A stretch of DNA of 64,000 nt from Phycisphaerales bacterium. Lineage in GTDB: Bacteria; Planctomycetota; Phycisphaerae; Phycisphaerales; UBA1924. Positions 11,913 through 20,086 of the stretch are shown in pieces (the stretch's first letter is position 1; each line of letters begins with the position of its first letter). The position numbers and the translations under genes are program-made. Below the pieces are notes generated by a model. That model was not told where the DNA came from. It searched no databases and worked only from the letters and a program-made list of their open reading frames with translations. Location: NCBI GenBank assembly GCA_020831775.1, contig JAFIFZ010000060.1:1-64000 (forward strand), given 5' to 3'.

Positions 11913-12119
11913 ATGAATCTTCGATTGCCCGAGGATCTCCAAAGGGACTTGAAAGCGTTCGCGCACGCTACGGGTCAGGACGAAGCCGCGATTGTTGAGG
12001 CGGCGATCCGGCGGTATCTCGTGATCGAGCAATTCCGTCAACTTCGCAGAGCAACACTCCCAATCGCCGAGAAGGCGGGCATCCGCACCGACGAGGATGT
12101 GTTTCGACTCATCTCGTAG
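11913..12119 (+). CDS. Ribbon-helix-helix (CopG-like) protein, orphan antitoxin-like
   Basis: 68 residues: beta-strand MNLRLPEDLQRDLKAFA, then the helix pair of an RHH fold (GQDEAAIVEAAIRRYL), then a C-terminal arm (AEKAGIRTDEDVFRLIS) like those that bind PIN-type toxins. GAGGGGAA lies 6 bases before the ATG. In VapBC-type modules the toxin gene follows directly; here the next gene is an exbD on the opposite strand after 7 bases, so the toxin is missing or elsewhere. Confidence 0.75.
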   Translation: MNLRLPEDLQRDLKAFAHATGQDEAAIVEAAIRRYLVIEQFRQLRRATLPIAEKAGIRTDEDVFRLIS

Positions 12120-12126
12120 CGTGCGT

Positions 12127-12573
12127 TCAACGCAGCTCCACCCGCTCCAGCCCCGCCTCGGCGCACAGGTCTCGGGCGATCACCACATGCTCGTACAGCA
12201 CGCCCTCGTCCGGGGCGATCACGATCGTCGCCTCCGAGCCCTCGATCTCCGAGGCGAGCCGGCGCAGCGCCGGGCCGAGTTCGTCCAGCGTCATCGTTCC
12301 GAGCCCCAGCCCCTCGGCGATCGGCACGCCCCCCTCGCCGACGCGCAGGTGCAGCACCAGCCGGGGGGTGGGCAGCGAGAACATGCCGTCCGCCTCGCCC
12401 GGCGCCTCGCGGGCGAGCGCCGCTCGCAGCAGACGCTCGGGGCCGACGATGACCGCCGCGGCCATGAAGAAGATCAGGATCACCAGCACCACATCGACCA
12501 TCGGCGTCATGCTCGGGCCGTGGTGCAGCTCGTAGGTGTGCTTCGCGTCGCGACGCTTGAGCGGGCGGGACAT
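12127..12573 (-). CDS. exbD: ExbD/TolR-type biopolymer transport protein (second copy)
   Basis: 148 residues. A short cytoplasmic N-terminus leads to one transmembrane helix starting MTPMVDVVLVILIFFM, which contains the conserved proton-carrying Asp, and then a periplasmic domain of about 100 residues. It is the third gene of an ExbB-ExbD-ExbD operon, 2 bases after the preceding exbD. Such motors use the proton gradient to drive TonB- or Tol-dependent work at the outer membrane; no TonB is encoded here. Two different ExbD subunits may form heterodimers (inference). Confidence 0.85.
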   Translation of the reverse strand: MSRPLKRRDAKHTYELHHGPSMTPMVDVVLVILIFFMAAAVIVGPERLLRAALAREAPGEADGMFSLPTPRLVLHLRVGEGGVPIAEGLGLGTMTLDELGPALRRLASEIEGSEATIVIAPDEGVLYEHVVIARDLCAEAGLERVELR

Positions 12574-12575
12574 CG

Positions 12576-12995
12576 CTAACGCCCCTCCGTCGCCAGGCTC
12601 ACCGCCGCCACCCCCGCCTCGCGGCAGGCGTCCAGCACAGGCTTCACCTGCGAGTACGGCAGCGACTTGTCGGCGCGCACGCGCACCGGCCGGTTCGGAG
12701 AAAGGGCCATCGTCTCGCGCAGCATCGACGCAAGCCCCTGAACATCCAGCTCGACGCCCTGCGAGAGCACACGCACCCCGTCCTCACGGCGCACGACATG
12801 GATCAGCACCGGGTCGGCCGGCTCAGGCAAGGCCGCGGTCTGGGCGAACGGCAGGTCGACCGGTTCGAGCCGGTCGGTCGCGAGCTGGCCGACGATCAGG
12901 AAGAAGATGATCAGCACCATCACCACATCGATCATCGGGGTGAGGTTGATCTTGCCCGCCTCGGCCGGTTTGGGGAACGAGCGCAGACGCATCAC
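12576..12995 (-). CDS. exbD: ExbD/TolR-type biopolymer transport protein (first copy)
   Basis: 139 residues. The helix beginning NLTPMIDVVMVLIIFFL carries the conserved Asp; the periplasmic part ends AGVAAVSLATEG, typical of the family. The GTG start at 12995 overlaps the exbB stop (GTGA, 12992-12995). The next codon, ATG 12992, is an alternative. It is translationally coupled to exbB. Confidence 0.87.
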   Translation of the reverse strand: MMRLRSFPKPAEAGKINLTPMIDVVMVLIIFFLIVGQLATDRLEPVDLPFAQTAALPEPADPVLIHVVRREDGVRVLSQGVELDVQGLASMLRETMALSPNRPVRVRADKSLPYSQVKPVLDACREAGVAAVSLATEGR

Positions 12996-13771
12996 TTCCG
13001 CTCCCGATCCCGCTCCCCGCCGGGCCCGGCTTTGGATCCGGGCTCGGGCTCCGGCTCATCGCTCGCGGGCAGGTGCTCGATCACCGAGCCAGCTAGGACC
13101 AGCGCCCGCGTCGCGACCTTGTCCACCCCCGACCGCCAAAGCCCGAAGACCAGGAGGCACGGGATCGCAAGGACCAGGCCCAGCAGCGTGTGAAAGAGCG
13201 CCTTGGAGATGCCGATCGAGAGCGCGCCCGGGTCCGCCTGGCCGCCCGTATCGCCGAGCGCCGTAAACGCCAGGATCATCCCCCACACCGTCCCGGCAAG
13301 GCCCACCAGGGGCGCGAGGTTGCCGATGACGTTGAGGGGTTCAAGACGCCGGAAGAGCCTCGCGGTCTGCTCGCTGGCGGCCAGCTCGGCCGCCTCGCGC
13401 ATGCCCGCTCGTGTCCGGCGGGGGTGGTCCAGCGCCGCCCGGACCGCGTGCCCCAGCAGGGAGCGGTCTTTACGAACAAACGAACGCAGGTCGTCGATCC
13501 GGCCCGACTCGGTCATCTCCACGATCCGGTTCACCGACCGCCGCGGCAGGATCTTCGACGCCCGCAGGTCGATCACGCAGCGCACGATCAACGCCACCGC
13601 GACGAACGAACCGACCACCAGCGCGATCGTGAAGATGTCGAACGACTGGCGGAAGAGGGGCCAGAGGCCGGTGGCGATCTCGCCGTCGGCGCCGTGCGCC
13701 GCCGCGCTTGCGGACGCGACAGCAAGGGCCGGGGCGAAAATCGGTGTGCGGTTGTGCTTCCGTTCTGGCAT
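12992..13771 (-). CDS. exbB: ExbB/TolQ/MotA-type proton channel subunit
   Basis: 259 residues. A probable N-terminal signal or extra helix (about 10-28) is followed by the family pattern: a first helix (FTIALVVGSFVAVALIV), a cytoplasmic loop, and two close helices (NVIGNLAPLVGLAGTVWGMILAF and FHTLLGLVLAIPCLLVFGLW). The Pro-Leu-Leu-Gly-Leu-x-Gly-Thr core is recognisable as APLVGLAGTVWG. Pentameric channel for proton-driven energy transfer with the two ExbD proteins downstream. The extended N-terminus resembles the long ExbB of many planctomycetes. Confidence 0.9.
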   Translation of the reverse strand: MPERKHNRTPIFAPALAVASASAAAHGADGEIATGLWPLFRQSFDIFTIALVVGSFVAVALIVRCVIDLRASKILPRRSVNRIVEMTESGRIDDLRSFVRKDRSLLGHAVRAALDHPRRTRAGMREAAELAASEQTARLFRRLEPLNVIGNLAPLVGLAGTVWGMILAFTALGDTGGQADPGALSIGISKALFHTLLGLVLAIPCLLVFGLWRSGVDKVATRALVLAGSVIEHLPASDEPEPEPGSKAGPGGERDRERK

Positions 13772-13778
13772 CGGTCAG

Positions 13779-13784
13779 ATGGTA
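13779..13784 (-). promoter_or_regulatory. -10 element, leaderless start of exbB operon
   Basis: Minus-strand TACCAT is 7 bases before ATG 13771, so the exbB operon has its own start despite following tsaE by only 39 bases. Confidence 0.45.
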
Positions 13785-13810
13785 AGGGGCCCGCGTCGGA
13801 GGCGGGGCGT

Positions 13811-14485
13811 TCAGTCGCTCAGATCGAGATCGCGCTCTTCGATCGGGCGGCTGACGCTGTACCCCCCCGAAAACCACCGGTGCAGATCCACCATCCGGGC
13901 CTGCTCATCGGCGAAGGGCCAGGACGGCGTTTCGGCGCTCACCGGCCGCCCCGTCACAGGGCAGACGGTGTCGTCGCGGATGAGCACCGCCGCCTCCGGC
14001 CGCTCGCCCCACGACGCGGGCGCATCGATCTCGATTCGGCGGGACGACTCGCCGGTGGGGGTGATGCGGATCGTGGCGGCCTCCTTGGGCAGCGCCTCAT
14101 CGACGCGCTCGGCCCACTCGATCAGCACGATCTCATCGCCTTTGAGCGTGTCCCAGCCCGTTGACTCCAGGTCTTCGGCGCTGGCGAGGCGGTAGGCGTC
14201 GATGTGCACGATCACGCTCGCGCGGGGCTCGGCTGCGGCGTCGGGTTGATCAGACGCGGGGATCGGATACTCGTTCATCAGCACATAGGTCGGGCTGGAG
14301 ACCAGCCCGGGCTCGACGCCGAGCGCCACGGCGAGGTGACGCACCAGCGTCGTCTTGCCAGCGCCCAGCTGCCCCGACAGCCGAACGATGTCGCCGGGGC
14401 GCAGCAGGCGGGCGAGGCGACGCGCGACCGACGCCGTCGCGTCGAGGCCGGTCGCTTCTTTCGCCATGGTCCAGCGCACATGCAT
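13811..14485 (-). CDS. tsaE: TsaE, tRNA t6A synthesis ATPase, with YacG-like C-terminal extension
   Basis: 224 residues, about 70 more than usual TsaE. The first 150 carry the Walker A GQLGAGKTTLVRH (about 38-50), the switch SSPTYVLMNEY, and HIDAYRLASAEDLESTGWD with LIEWAERV, all diagnostic. TsaE drives t6A37 formation on ANN-decoding tRNAs with TsaB and TsaD. The extra C-terminus (about 172-224), CPVTGRPV then PFADEQARMVDLHRW, follows the YacG gyrase-inhibitor pattern (CPxCGKxV, then PFCSxRCxxIDLxxW), but three of the four zinc cysteines are replaced. The start is uncertain between ATG 14485 and ATG 14467. Confidence 0.9.
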   Translation of the reverse strand: MHVRWTMAKEATGLDATASVARRLARLLRPGDIVRLSGQLGAGKTTLVRHLAVALGVEPGLVSSPTYVLMNEYPIPASDQPDAAAEPRASVIVHIDAYRLASAEDLESTGWDTLKGDEIVLIEWAERVDEALPKEAATIRITPTGESSRRIEIDAPASWGERPEAAVLIRDDTVCPVTGRPVSAETPSWPFADEQARMVDLHRWFSGGYSVSRPIEERDLDLSD

Positions 14486-14549
14486 TGTTCGTCTCTGCCG
14501 GGTTCTGGCCTGGCCGCGTTGGGTGCGGCAAGGTTGTTAGCCAAAATGG

Positions 14550-14789
14550 CTAGGCCTGCGAGTCCGTGTTTGGAAGGTCATTCAAGAGTTTGATGCCCAC
14601 AGCATTGCCGACGATGACCATGCACTGAGACCCAGGACAATCGGTCTGTAACTCGTTGGAGTCCTGAGAGATGATGGTCCACTTCTTCTCTCGTAGTTCT
14701 TCGCACAGGGAACGAATGAGGCTGGCACTCGGAGATCGAATCGTTGTGGCGCCATTCGCCTGTTTGAAGTTAATATCAAAATCGGGCAT
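14550..14789 (-). CDS. Small protein of unknown function, atypical composition
   Basis: 79 residues with clearly lower G+C than its neighbours. A GGAGCA site lies 6 bases before the ATG. The sequence suggests a small alpha/beta fold (MPDFDINFKQANGATTIRS, a helix LIRSLCEELREKKW, then TIISQDSNELQTDC). Two cysteines near residues 51-56. No family recognised. The composition suggests horizontal acquisition, or an effector, immunity or phage-type gene; this is not provable here. Confidence 0.6.
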   Translation of the reverse strand: MPDFDINFKQANGATTIRSPSASLIRSLCEELREKKWTIISQDSNELQTDCPGSQCMVIVGNAVGIKLLNDLPNTDSQA

Positions 14790-14868
14790 CTTGTGCTCCT
14801 ATGTGGCCGGTGGCTTGCTGGCGATAATCTACTTCATTGAACGATAGCCAGTTCGCAATTCCTCGTAC

Positions 14869-15747
14869 TCAATGGTCCCACCCCATCTCGCCCGCGTCGA
14901 TCTTCTCGCCCGAATCGACGATCTCGCACCTGGGCGATCCCTCCGCGGCCTCGCCGATCTCGATCAGGCCCTCGGGCGCCTCGCGTCCTGGGGCGATGGC
15001 GACGAGCAGTTCGTAGTCCTCGCCGTCGCCCGCGGCGTTCCGCCACGAGGTCACGCCGTCGCGTCTGGGGATCCTCTCGGCGTCGATCACCAGGCGCACG
15101 CCCGAGGCCTTGGCGAGCCTCGCCCCGTCGCGTCCGAGGCCGTCGGAGAGATCGATCATCGCGTGCAGATCCCTGCCCAGCGTGTCGCAGAGTTTCGTGC
15201 CCAGGGCGACCCGCGGCTCGAACAGCAGGTGGTGCTCGGACTGCAGCGACCCGCCCAGCGACCCGCTGACGAACAGCCGATCGCCGGGTTTCGCGCCCGA
15301 TCGCAGCACCGGCCCGCGGTCGGGGTGCGCCTCGCCCCCGATCGTGACCGTCAGCAGCAACTCGCCGGGCCCCGAGCCGATGTCGCCCCCGATCAGCGGG
15401 CACCCCCAGCGCGAGGCCCAGTAGGCCATGCGGTCGAACAGTTCGTCGGCCTCGGGGTAGTCCTTGGGCAGCATCGCGGTCGCCAAGGCCCAGCGCGGCT
15501 CCCCGCCCATCGCGGCGATGTCGCTCACACTCCGGGCGACCGCCTTGCGGGCGACCCTGTCGACGGGAGTCCCGGGCTTGTAGTGCACGCCCCCGAGGAG
15601 TTGGTCGACCGTCAGCAGGAGCAGGCCGCCACCCGGCTGTCGCAGCACGGCGCAGTCGTCGCCCGGGCCGACGACGAGGTCTGGCGAGGCGCCGGCGAGG
15701 CCTTCAGACCGCCGGTAGATGTGTTCGAGCAGTTCGGACTCGCGCAT
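14869..15747 (-). CDS. thiL: Thiamine-monophosphate kinase
   Basis: 292 residues, slightly shorter than average. It phosphorylates thiamine monophosphate to the cofactor thiamine diphosphate. Motifs: GPGDDCAVL (about 27-35), the DQLLGGVHY segment corresponding to the usual DMLVEGVHF, SVSDIAAMGG, GGDIGSGPGELLLTVTIGG, and DLSDGLGRDGARLA. A small 12-bp tandem repeat lies just upstream and supplies GAGG-like sequence before the ATG. Only speA lies upstream on the same strand (67-base gap). Confidence 0.93.
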   Translation of the reverse strand: MRESELLEHIYRRSEGLAGASPDLVVGPGDDCAVLRQPGGGLLLLTVDQLLGGVHYKPGTPVDRVARKAVARSVSDIAAMGGEPRWALATAMLPKDYPEADELFDRMAYWASRWGCPLIGGDIGSGPGELLLTVTIGGEAHPDRGPVLRSGAKPGDRLFVSGSLGGSLQSEHHLLFEPRVALGTKLCDTLGRDLHAMIDLSDGLGRDGARLAKASGVRLVIDAERIPRRDGVTSWRNAAGDGEDYELLVAIAPGREAPEGLIEIGEAAEGSPRCEIVDSGEKIDAGEMGWDH

Positions 15748-15752
15748 GAGCC

Positions 15753-15788
15753 GCCTCTTTCCCGGCCTCTATCCCAGCCTCTATCCCG
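15753..15788. repeat. 12-bp tandem repeat upstream of thiL
   Basis: Three units at 15753-15764, 15765-15776 and 15777-15788 with consensus CCTCTATCCCRG. Read on the minus strand each provides GGGATAGAGG next to the thiL start, so unit number could affect ribosome binding. Confidence 0.65.
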
Positions 15789-15814
15789 GCATCTCACGGG
15801 CGAGCCGGCGGGGG

Positions 15815-17779
15815 TCACTCTTCGAGGTAGGTGTACCCCGAGAGGCCGGCCTCGTAGAACCGCAGCAGCGACTGGCCCTCGGCGACGGTCAGCAGGCGTC
15901 GCTTCTGCGCCCGCTCGACATCCAGGCGCAGGCGTTCGAGCAGTTTGTTGGGCTCGAACTCGACATACGAGAGGACATCGCGGACCGAATCGCCCGGGAC
16001 GACCTCGTCGATCGAGGGCTCGCCGTCCTCGTCGAGGGAGACATGCACGACATGGGCGTCGCCGAAGAGGTTGTGCAGGTCGCCGAGGACCTCCTGGTAC
16101 GCGCCGACGAGGAAGAAGGCGATGTAGTAGACCTCGCCGTCCTTGAGCCGGTGCAGATCGAGCGATCGCTTGGTCCCGTGGGGGCTGGCGAAGCGGTCGA
16201 TCTTGCCGTCAGAGTCGCAGGTGATGTCCGCAAGGATCGCCGAGCGGTCCGGGCGCTCGTTGAGGCGGTGGATCGGCATGACCGGGAAGACCTGGTCGAT
16301 CGCCCACGCGTCGGGCATGGACTGGAAGACGCTGAAATTGCAGAAGTAGAGGTCGCTGAGGCGTTCGGGCAGGTGGGCGAGTTCGGCGGGCAGTTCGTCC
16401 TCGTGCTCGGCGGCGGACCGCTTGAGGATCTCGCGCCCGATCTCGAAGTAGAGGCGGTCGGCCGCGGACCGCATCCGCAGGCTGAGGTAGCCGAGGTTGA
16501 ACAGGCTCATCGCCTCGGCGTGGGCTTGCTCGGCGTCGTGGTAGACGGTCATGTAGTGGCCGGCGTCGAGGCTCTCCCACGCGTCGACCAGGTCGAGCAC
16601 GGGCTGCGGCTCGTCGTCTTCCTGCTTCAGGTCGGCGCGGATCTGCACCATGTCCGGGTCGCCCGGCAGGCGCCCTACGCCCAGCACATCGGTGATGAAG
16701 ACGCTTGAGTGGGCGACCATCGCACGCCCAGACTCGCTGAGGATGCGGGGGTGGGGCACATTCTCGGCGTCGCAGGCGGCCTTGATCCTCCAGACGATGT
16801 CGGTGGCGTACTCCTCCAGCGTGTAGTTCATGCTGGACTCGGTGGGCGAGCTGCTGCCGTCGTAGTCGACCCCGAGCCCGCCCCCGACATCGATCGTGTC
16901 CAGCCCCGCGCCGAGGCGCCGGAGCTCGACATAGAGGTAGGCGAGCTCCGCCACGGCGTTCTTGAACCGGCGGATCTCGTTGATCTGGCTGCCCACATGG
17001 AAGTGGATCATCTTCAGGCAGTCGGCCATGCCGCGGGACTTGAGCTCCTCGACCGCCTTGAGAAGCTCGGTGGGCGAGAGGCCGAACTTGGATCGGACGC
17101 CGGTCGAGGCGGCCCATCGCCCGCTGCCGCCCGAGGCGGTGGGCTTGATCCGCACACCGATGTTGGGGCGGACGGCGTACTTCTCAGAGATGCGGAGGAT
17201 CCGCATCAGGTCGCTGTACTGCTCAACGACGGGGATGATGTTCCGCCCGAGCTTGTGGGCCAGGACGACGGTCTGGATGTACTCATCGTCCTTGAAGCCG
17301 TTGCAGACGATCGGCATCTCCGGCGCGTCGGCGGTGAGGCCCAGGACGGCCCAGAGCTCCGCCTTGCTGCCCGCTTCGAGCCCGAAGCCGAATTTCTTGC
17401 CCGCGTCGCGGACCTCCTCGCAGACGACCCGGTGCTGGTTGACCTTGATCGGGTAGACGCAGGAGTACTCGCCCTTGTACCCGTTTTCCTCGATCGCCCT
17501 GTCGAAGGCGGCGCGGATCGAGCCCAGCCGGTCGTGCAGCAGGTCGGTAAACCGGACAAGCAGGGGCGTGTAGTACCCGCGTTCAGACATCGACTCGACG
17601 AGCTCGGGCAGGTCGATCTCGCGTCCGGGGGTGCGGTCGGGGCGGACGGCGACGGTCCCGCGCTCGGTCACGGCGAAGTAGCCGTTGCCCCAGGCGTTGA
17701 TGCCGTAGAGCTCGGCCGCGTCTTCGGGGGTGAAGGAGGCGTCGGCGTTCACGCGTGAAGGGGTGTGTGCTGTTGACAT
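15815..17779 (-). CDS. speA: Biosynthetic arginine decarboxylase
   Basis: 654 residues, normal length for SpeA. PLP enzyme converting arginine to agmatine for polyamine synthesis. Fold type III barrel with the PLP lysine in CVYPIKVNQHRVV (Lys112 with this start); GLEAGSKAEL, HFHVGSQI and TIDVGGGLGVDYDG are family signatures. The C-terminal half has the substrate-site Cys region NFSVFQSMPDAWAIDQVFPVMPI. The ATG at 17779 is preferred over TTG 17785 because a -10 box sits 5 bases before it. Confidence 0.96.
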   Translation of the reverse strand: MSTAHTPSRVNADASFTPEDAAELYGINAWGNGYFAVTERGTVAVRPDRTPGREIDLPELVESMSERGYYTPLLVRFTDLLHDRLGSIRAAFDRAIEENGYKGEYSCVYPIKVNQHRVVCEEVRDAGKKFGFGLEAGSKAELWAVLGLTADAPEMPIVCNGFKDDEYIQTVVLAHKLGRNIIPVVEQYSDLMRILRISEKYAVRPNIGVRIKPTASGGSGRWAASTGVRSKFGLSPTELLKAVEELKSRGMADCLKMIHFHVGSQINEIRRFKNAVAELAYLYVELRRLGAGLDTIDVGGGLGVDYDGSSSPTESSMNYTLEEYATDIVWRIKAACDAENVPHPRILSESGRAMVAHSSVFITDVLGVGRLPGDPDMVQIRADLKQEDDEPQPVLDLVDAWESLDAGHYMTVYHDAEQAHAEAMSLFNLGYLSLRMRSAADRLYFEIGREILKRSAAEHEDELPAELAHLPERLSDLYFCNFSVFQSMPDAWAIDQVFPVMPIHRLNERPDRSAILADITCDSDGKIDRFASPHGTKRSLDLHRLKDGEVYYIAFFLVGAYQEVLGDLHNLFGDAHVVHVSLDEDGEPSIDEVVPGDSVRDVLSYVEFEPNKLLERLRLDVERAQKRRLLTVAEGQSLLRFYEAGLSGYTYLEE

Positions 17780-17784
17780 GGCCA

Positions 17785-17790
17785 ACGATA
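17785..17790 (-). promoter_or_regulatory. -10 element, leaderless start of speA
   Basis: Minus-strand TATCGT is 5 bases before ATG 17779; no Shine-Dalgarno sequence fits. Confidence 0.45.
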
Positions 17791-17872
17791 TGACGGCAGG
17801 GGCGGTTCAAGGGCCCCGTTCCGGCCGGTATCGGGCCGATCATCGCGGATTTGCGCGCGCCGGCGGGGGATG

Positions 17873-18733
17873 TCAGGCCCCGGCGCCGACGCCGACCTCG
17901 TCGAGCACCCGCTCGGCGTACTGGTTCATCGCGTCGCGGAGCTGTTCGAACGACTCAAGCACATAGAGGATCGGCTGGTAGTGGTCGATCTCGAAGGGGG
18001 TGTCGCAGACGCGTTCGAGGTTGAAGGGGCGTCGGTCGACATTGGGGCTGCTGAGGGAGTGGGTGCTCTCGCCGATCGAGCTCATGAGCCCCGAGCCGTA
18101 GATCTTCAGGCGGTTGTCCTCGTGGATCAGCCCGAACTCGACGGTGAACCAGAAGAGGCGGGCGAGGCGTTCGACATGGACGGGGTCGTTGGCGTGCAGG
18201 GCCGCCTTGCCATAGGTCTGCAGGAAGTCCGCAAAGACCGGGTCGGCGTGGAGCGGCACATGGCCGAAGACATCGTGGAAGATGTCCGGCTCGGGCAGGT
18301 AGTCCAGCTCGTCTGGCGGGCGGATCGTGATCGTGGTGGGGAACTGCCTCGTCGAGAGGCAGGCGAAGAAGGCCTTGGCGGGCAGGTATCCCGGCACGGC
18401 GCGGCTCTTCCACCCCGTCGTCCGCGCCAGCACCTCGTTGACATCCTCAAGCCGCGGCATCGCGTCGGCCTTGAGGCCGAAGGCGTCGAACCCGGCGAGG
18501 AAGACATTGGACGCCTGCTGGCGCATCGAGCCGATGCGGTTCTCGAAGAGCTTGCGCCACACCTCGTGGTTCTCGGGCGTGTACCGCTCGTACTGCTGCG
18601 GGATGAAGAACTTTTCGGGGTCGATCTGGTCGGCGGGAAGGTTGGCCGCAGCGTCGGCCGCGGCCTGGGCCTCGGTGGCCTCGCTCCCGACGATGATCTT
18701 GTTGAACCGGAGCATCTTGTCGCTGTGGCTCAT
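17873..18733 (-). CDS. phhA: Phenylalanine 4-monooxygenase
   Basis: 286 residues, the normal bacterial length. Non-haem iron, pterin-dependent enzyme that converts phenylalanine to tyrosine. The iron facial triad is His153 and His158 in PDIFHDVFGHVPLH and Glu199 in FWFTVEFGL. Conserved GYLPAKAFF and YGSGLMSSIGES are present. It is transcribed from a TATACT box with a short leader and a strong GGGAGG site. No pterin-recycling (phhB) gene is adjacent. Weaker alternative: a close aromatic amino acid hydroxylase, but the motifs favour the phenylalanine enzyme. Confidence 0.94.
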   Translation of the reverse strand: MSHSDKMLRFNKIIVGSEATEAQAAADAAANLPADQIDPEKFFIPQQYERYTPENHEVWRKLFENRIGSMRQQASNVFLAGFDAFGLKADAMPRLEDVNEVLARTTGWKSRAVPGYLPAKAFFACLSTRQFPTTITIRPPDELDYLPEPDIFHDVFGHVPLHADPVFADFLQTYGKAALHANDPVHVERLARLFWFTVEFGLIHEDNRLKIYGSGLMSSIGESTHSLSSPNVDRRPFNLERVCDTPFEIDHYQPILYVLESFEQLRDAMNQYAERVLDEVGVGAGA

Positions 18734-18762
18734 CGATGACCTCCCTTGAAGGTTTCAATTGG

Positions 18763-18768
18763 AGTATA
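18763..18768 (-). promoter_or_regulatory. -10 element of phhA
   Basis: Minus-strand TATACT gives a start near 18756 and a leader of about 23 bases containing GGGAGG. Confidence 0.5.
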
Positions 18769-18796
18769 TGGGGCGTGTCCGGTGCGTGCAGCATCG

Positions 18797-20086
18797 TCAG
18801 CCCCGAGCGAAGCAGGCCCACGCCGTCGACTCGTCGATCGCCTGCGCAGGGGCGATCGCGTCGGACTCGGGCATGCCGGGGCGACGGCGCAGCGTCGCCG
18901 CGCCGATCGAGTCTTGCGGGTCGGGGCGGACGATCGGCGCGTCCGAGCCGAACAGCAGCGTCCGCCCCGGCTCCAGCCCCGCGCCCAGTAGGTCCGCTAA
19001 CGGCAGCACTCGGTGCAGACGGTGGGGGAGCAGGCGCCTGAGCGCCTCGATGTCCGTCAGCAGGTGGCAAGGCTGCACGGAGCAGACAACGCCGAGGCGG
19101 GCGAAGCGGGGGATGTCCGCCGCGTCGATCAGCTCGGCGTGCTCGATCCGGAAGCCCGGCGTTTGCGGGCGCAGCTCCTCGATCGCGTCGAGCACGGCGC
19201 GCACGGCCCCGTCGCCGATCGCGTGCGTCGCCAAGGGCAGGCCGATCGCGTCGCTGGTGCGTATCGACTCGTAGATGCGCCGCGTGCTCGCGACGGCCAT
19301 CCCCCGGGGATGCTCTGGGATCGGGTCGGCGTAGTCGGCGAGCATGAGCGCCGTGCGCCCGTTGAGCGTGCCGTCGGCGAAGAGCTTCGTGCCCGCCAGG
19401 CGGAGGCGTCCGGCGGTCGCGGCGCGGTCGATCCGGTCGCCGAAGCGTTCGAGGGTTGTGCGCACATCGTCGATCGGCGCAAAGAGGCGGACATCGACGC
19501 CGATCCTGTCCAGCTCGCCCGTCTCGTGCAGGTCGAGCAGGGCGTCGATCGCGTCGGGTTGGCTGAGCAGGTCGTGCACCTCGGCGAAGCCCATTGACGC
19601 GAACTTCTCCAGAGCCGCGACGATGTCGCGCCGGATCTGCTCGGGGCCCGGCTCGGGCACGACCGACCAGACGAGCTTGGCGGCCTTCTCGTACACCACG
19701 CCCGTTGGATCGCCCGCGGGATTTCGATCGACGAGACCGCCCTCGGGGTCGGCCGCGTGCTTATCGATGCCGGCCGCACGCAGCGGCGCATCGGTCGCGA
19801 CGAGCGCGTGGTGGTCGAAGAGCCAGAGCACGCACTCCCGGCCGCCAGAGGCACGAAGCATCTCCTGCTGTGTCGGCCACCGCCGCTCGCTGAGCCCTTC
19901 GACGCGCAGCCCGTGCCCGAGCGCCCACGCGTCGCCTTCGAGCGTCGAGGCGTGCCTCTCGAGCGCGTCGAGCAGCTCGCCGATCGACGCGCAGCGCGAC
20001 AGATCGAGCATCGACATCGAGCGCCCGTAGGGCGCGATGTGGGCGTGCGCTTCGCGCAGCGGGGCGGTCGGTTGCGACGCGTTCAC
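18797..20086 (-). CDS. Amidohydrolase family protein (YtcJ-like), barrel only
   Basis: 429 residues. The N-terminus LREAHAHIAPYG corresponds to the HxH metal motif that follows the first beta-sandwich in YtcJ-type amidohydrolases, and FRIEHAELI and LATHAIGDGAV match their later metal-site strands. Usual members have about 530-570 residues. Here the N-terminal sandwich is absent and the chain stops at DESTAWACFARG, before the C-terminal part that completes the sandwich. The GTG start overlaps the previous stop (GTGA, 20083-20086), so it is a complete gene rather than a broken one. Substrate unknown. Confidence 0.8.
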   Translation of the reverse strand: MNASQPTAPLREAHAHIAPYGRSMSMLDLSRCASIGELLDALERHASTLEGDAWALGHGLRVEGLSERRWPTQQEMLRASGGRECVLWLFDHHALVATDAPLRAAGIDKHAADPEGGLVDRNPAGDPTGVVYEKAAKLVWSVVPEPGPEQIRRDIVAALEKFASMGFAEVHDLLSQPDAIDALLDLHETGELDRIGVDVRLFAPIDDVRTTLERFGDRIDRAATAGRLRLAGTKLFADGTLNGRTALMLADYADPIPEHPRGMAVASTRRIYESIRTSDAIGLPLATHAIGDGAVRAVLDAIEELRPQTPGFRIEHAELIDAADIPRFARLGVVCSVQPCHLLTDIEALRRLLPHRLHRVLPLADLLGAGLEPGRTLLFGSDAPIVRPDPQDSIGAATLRRRPGMPESDAIAPAQAIDESTAWACFARG

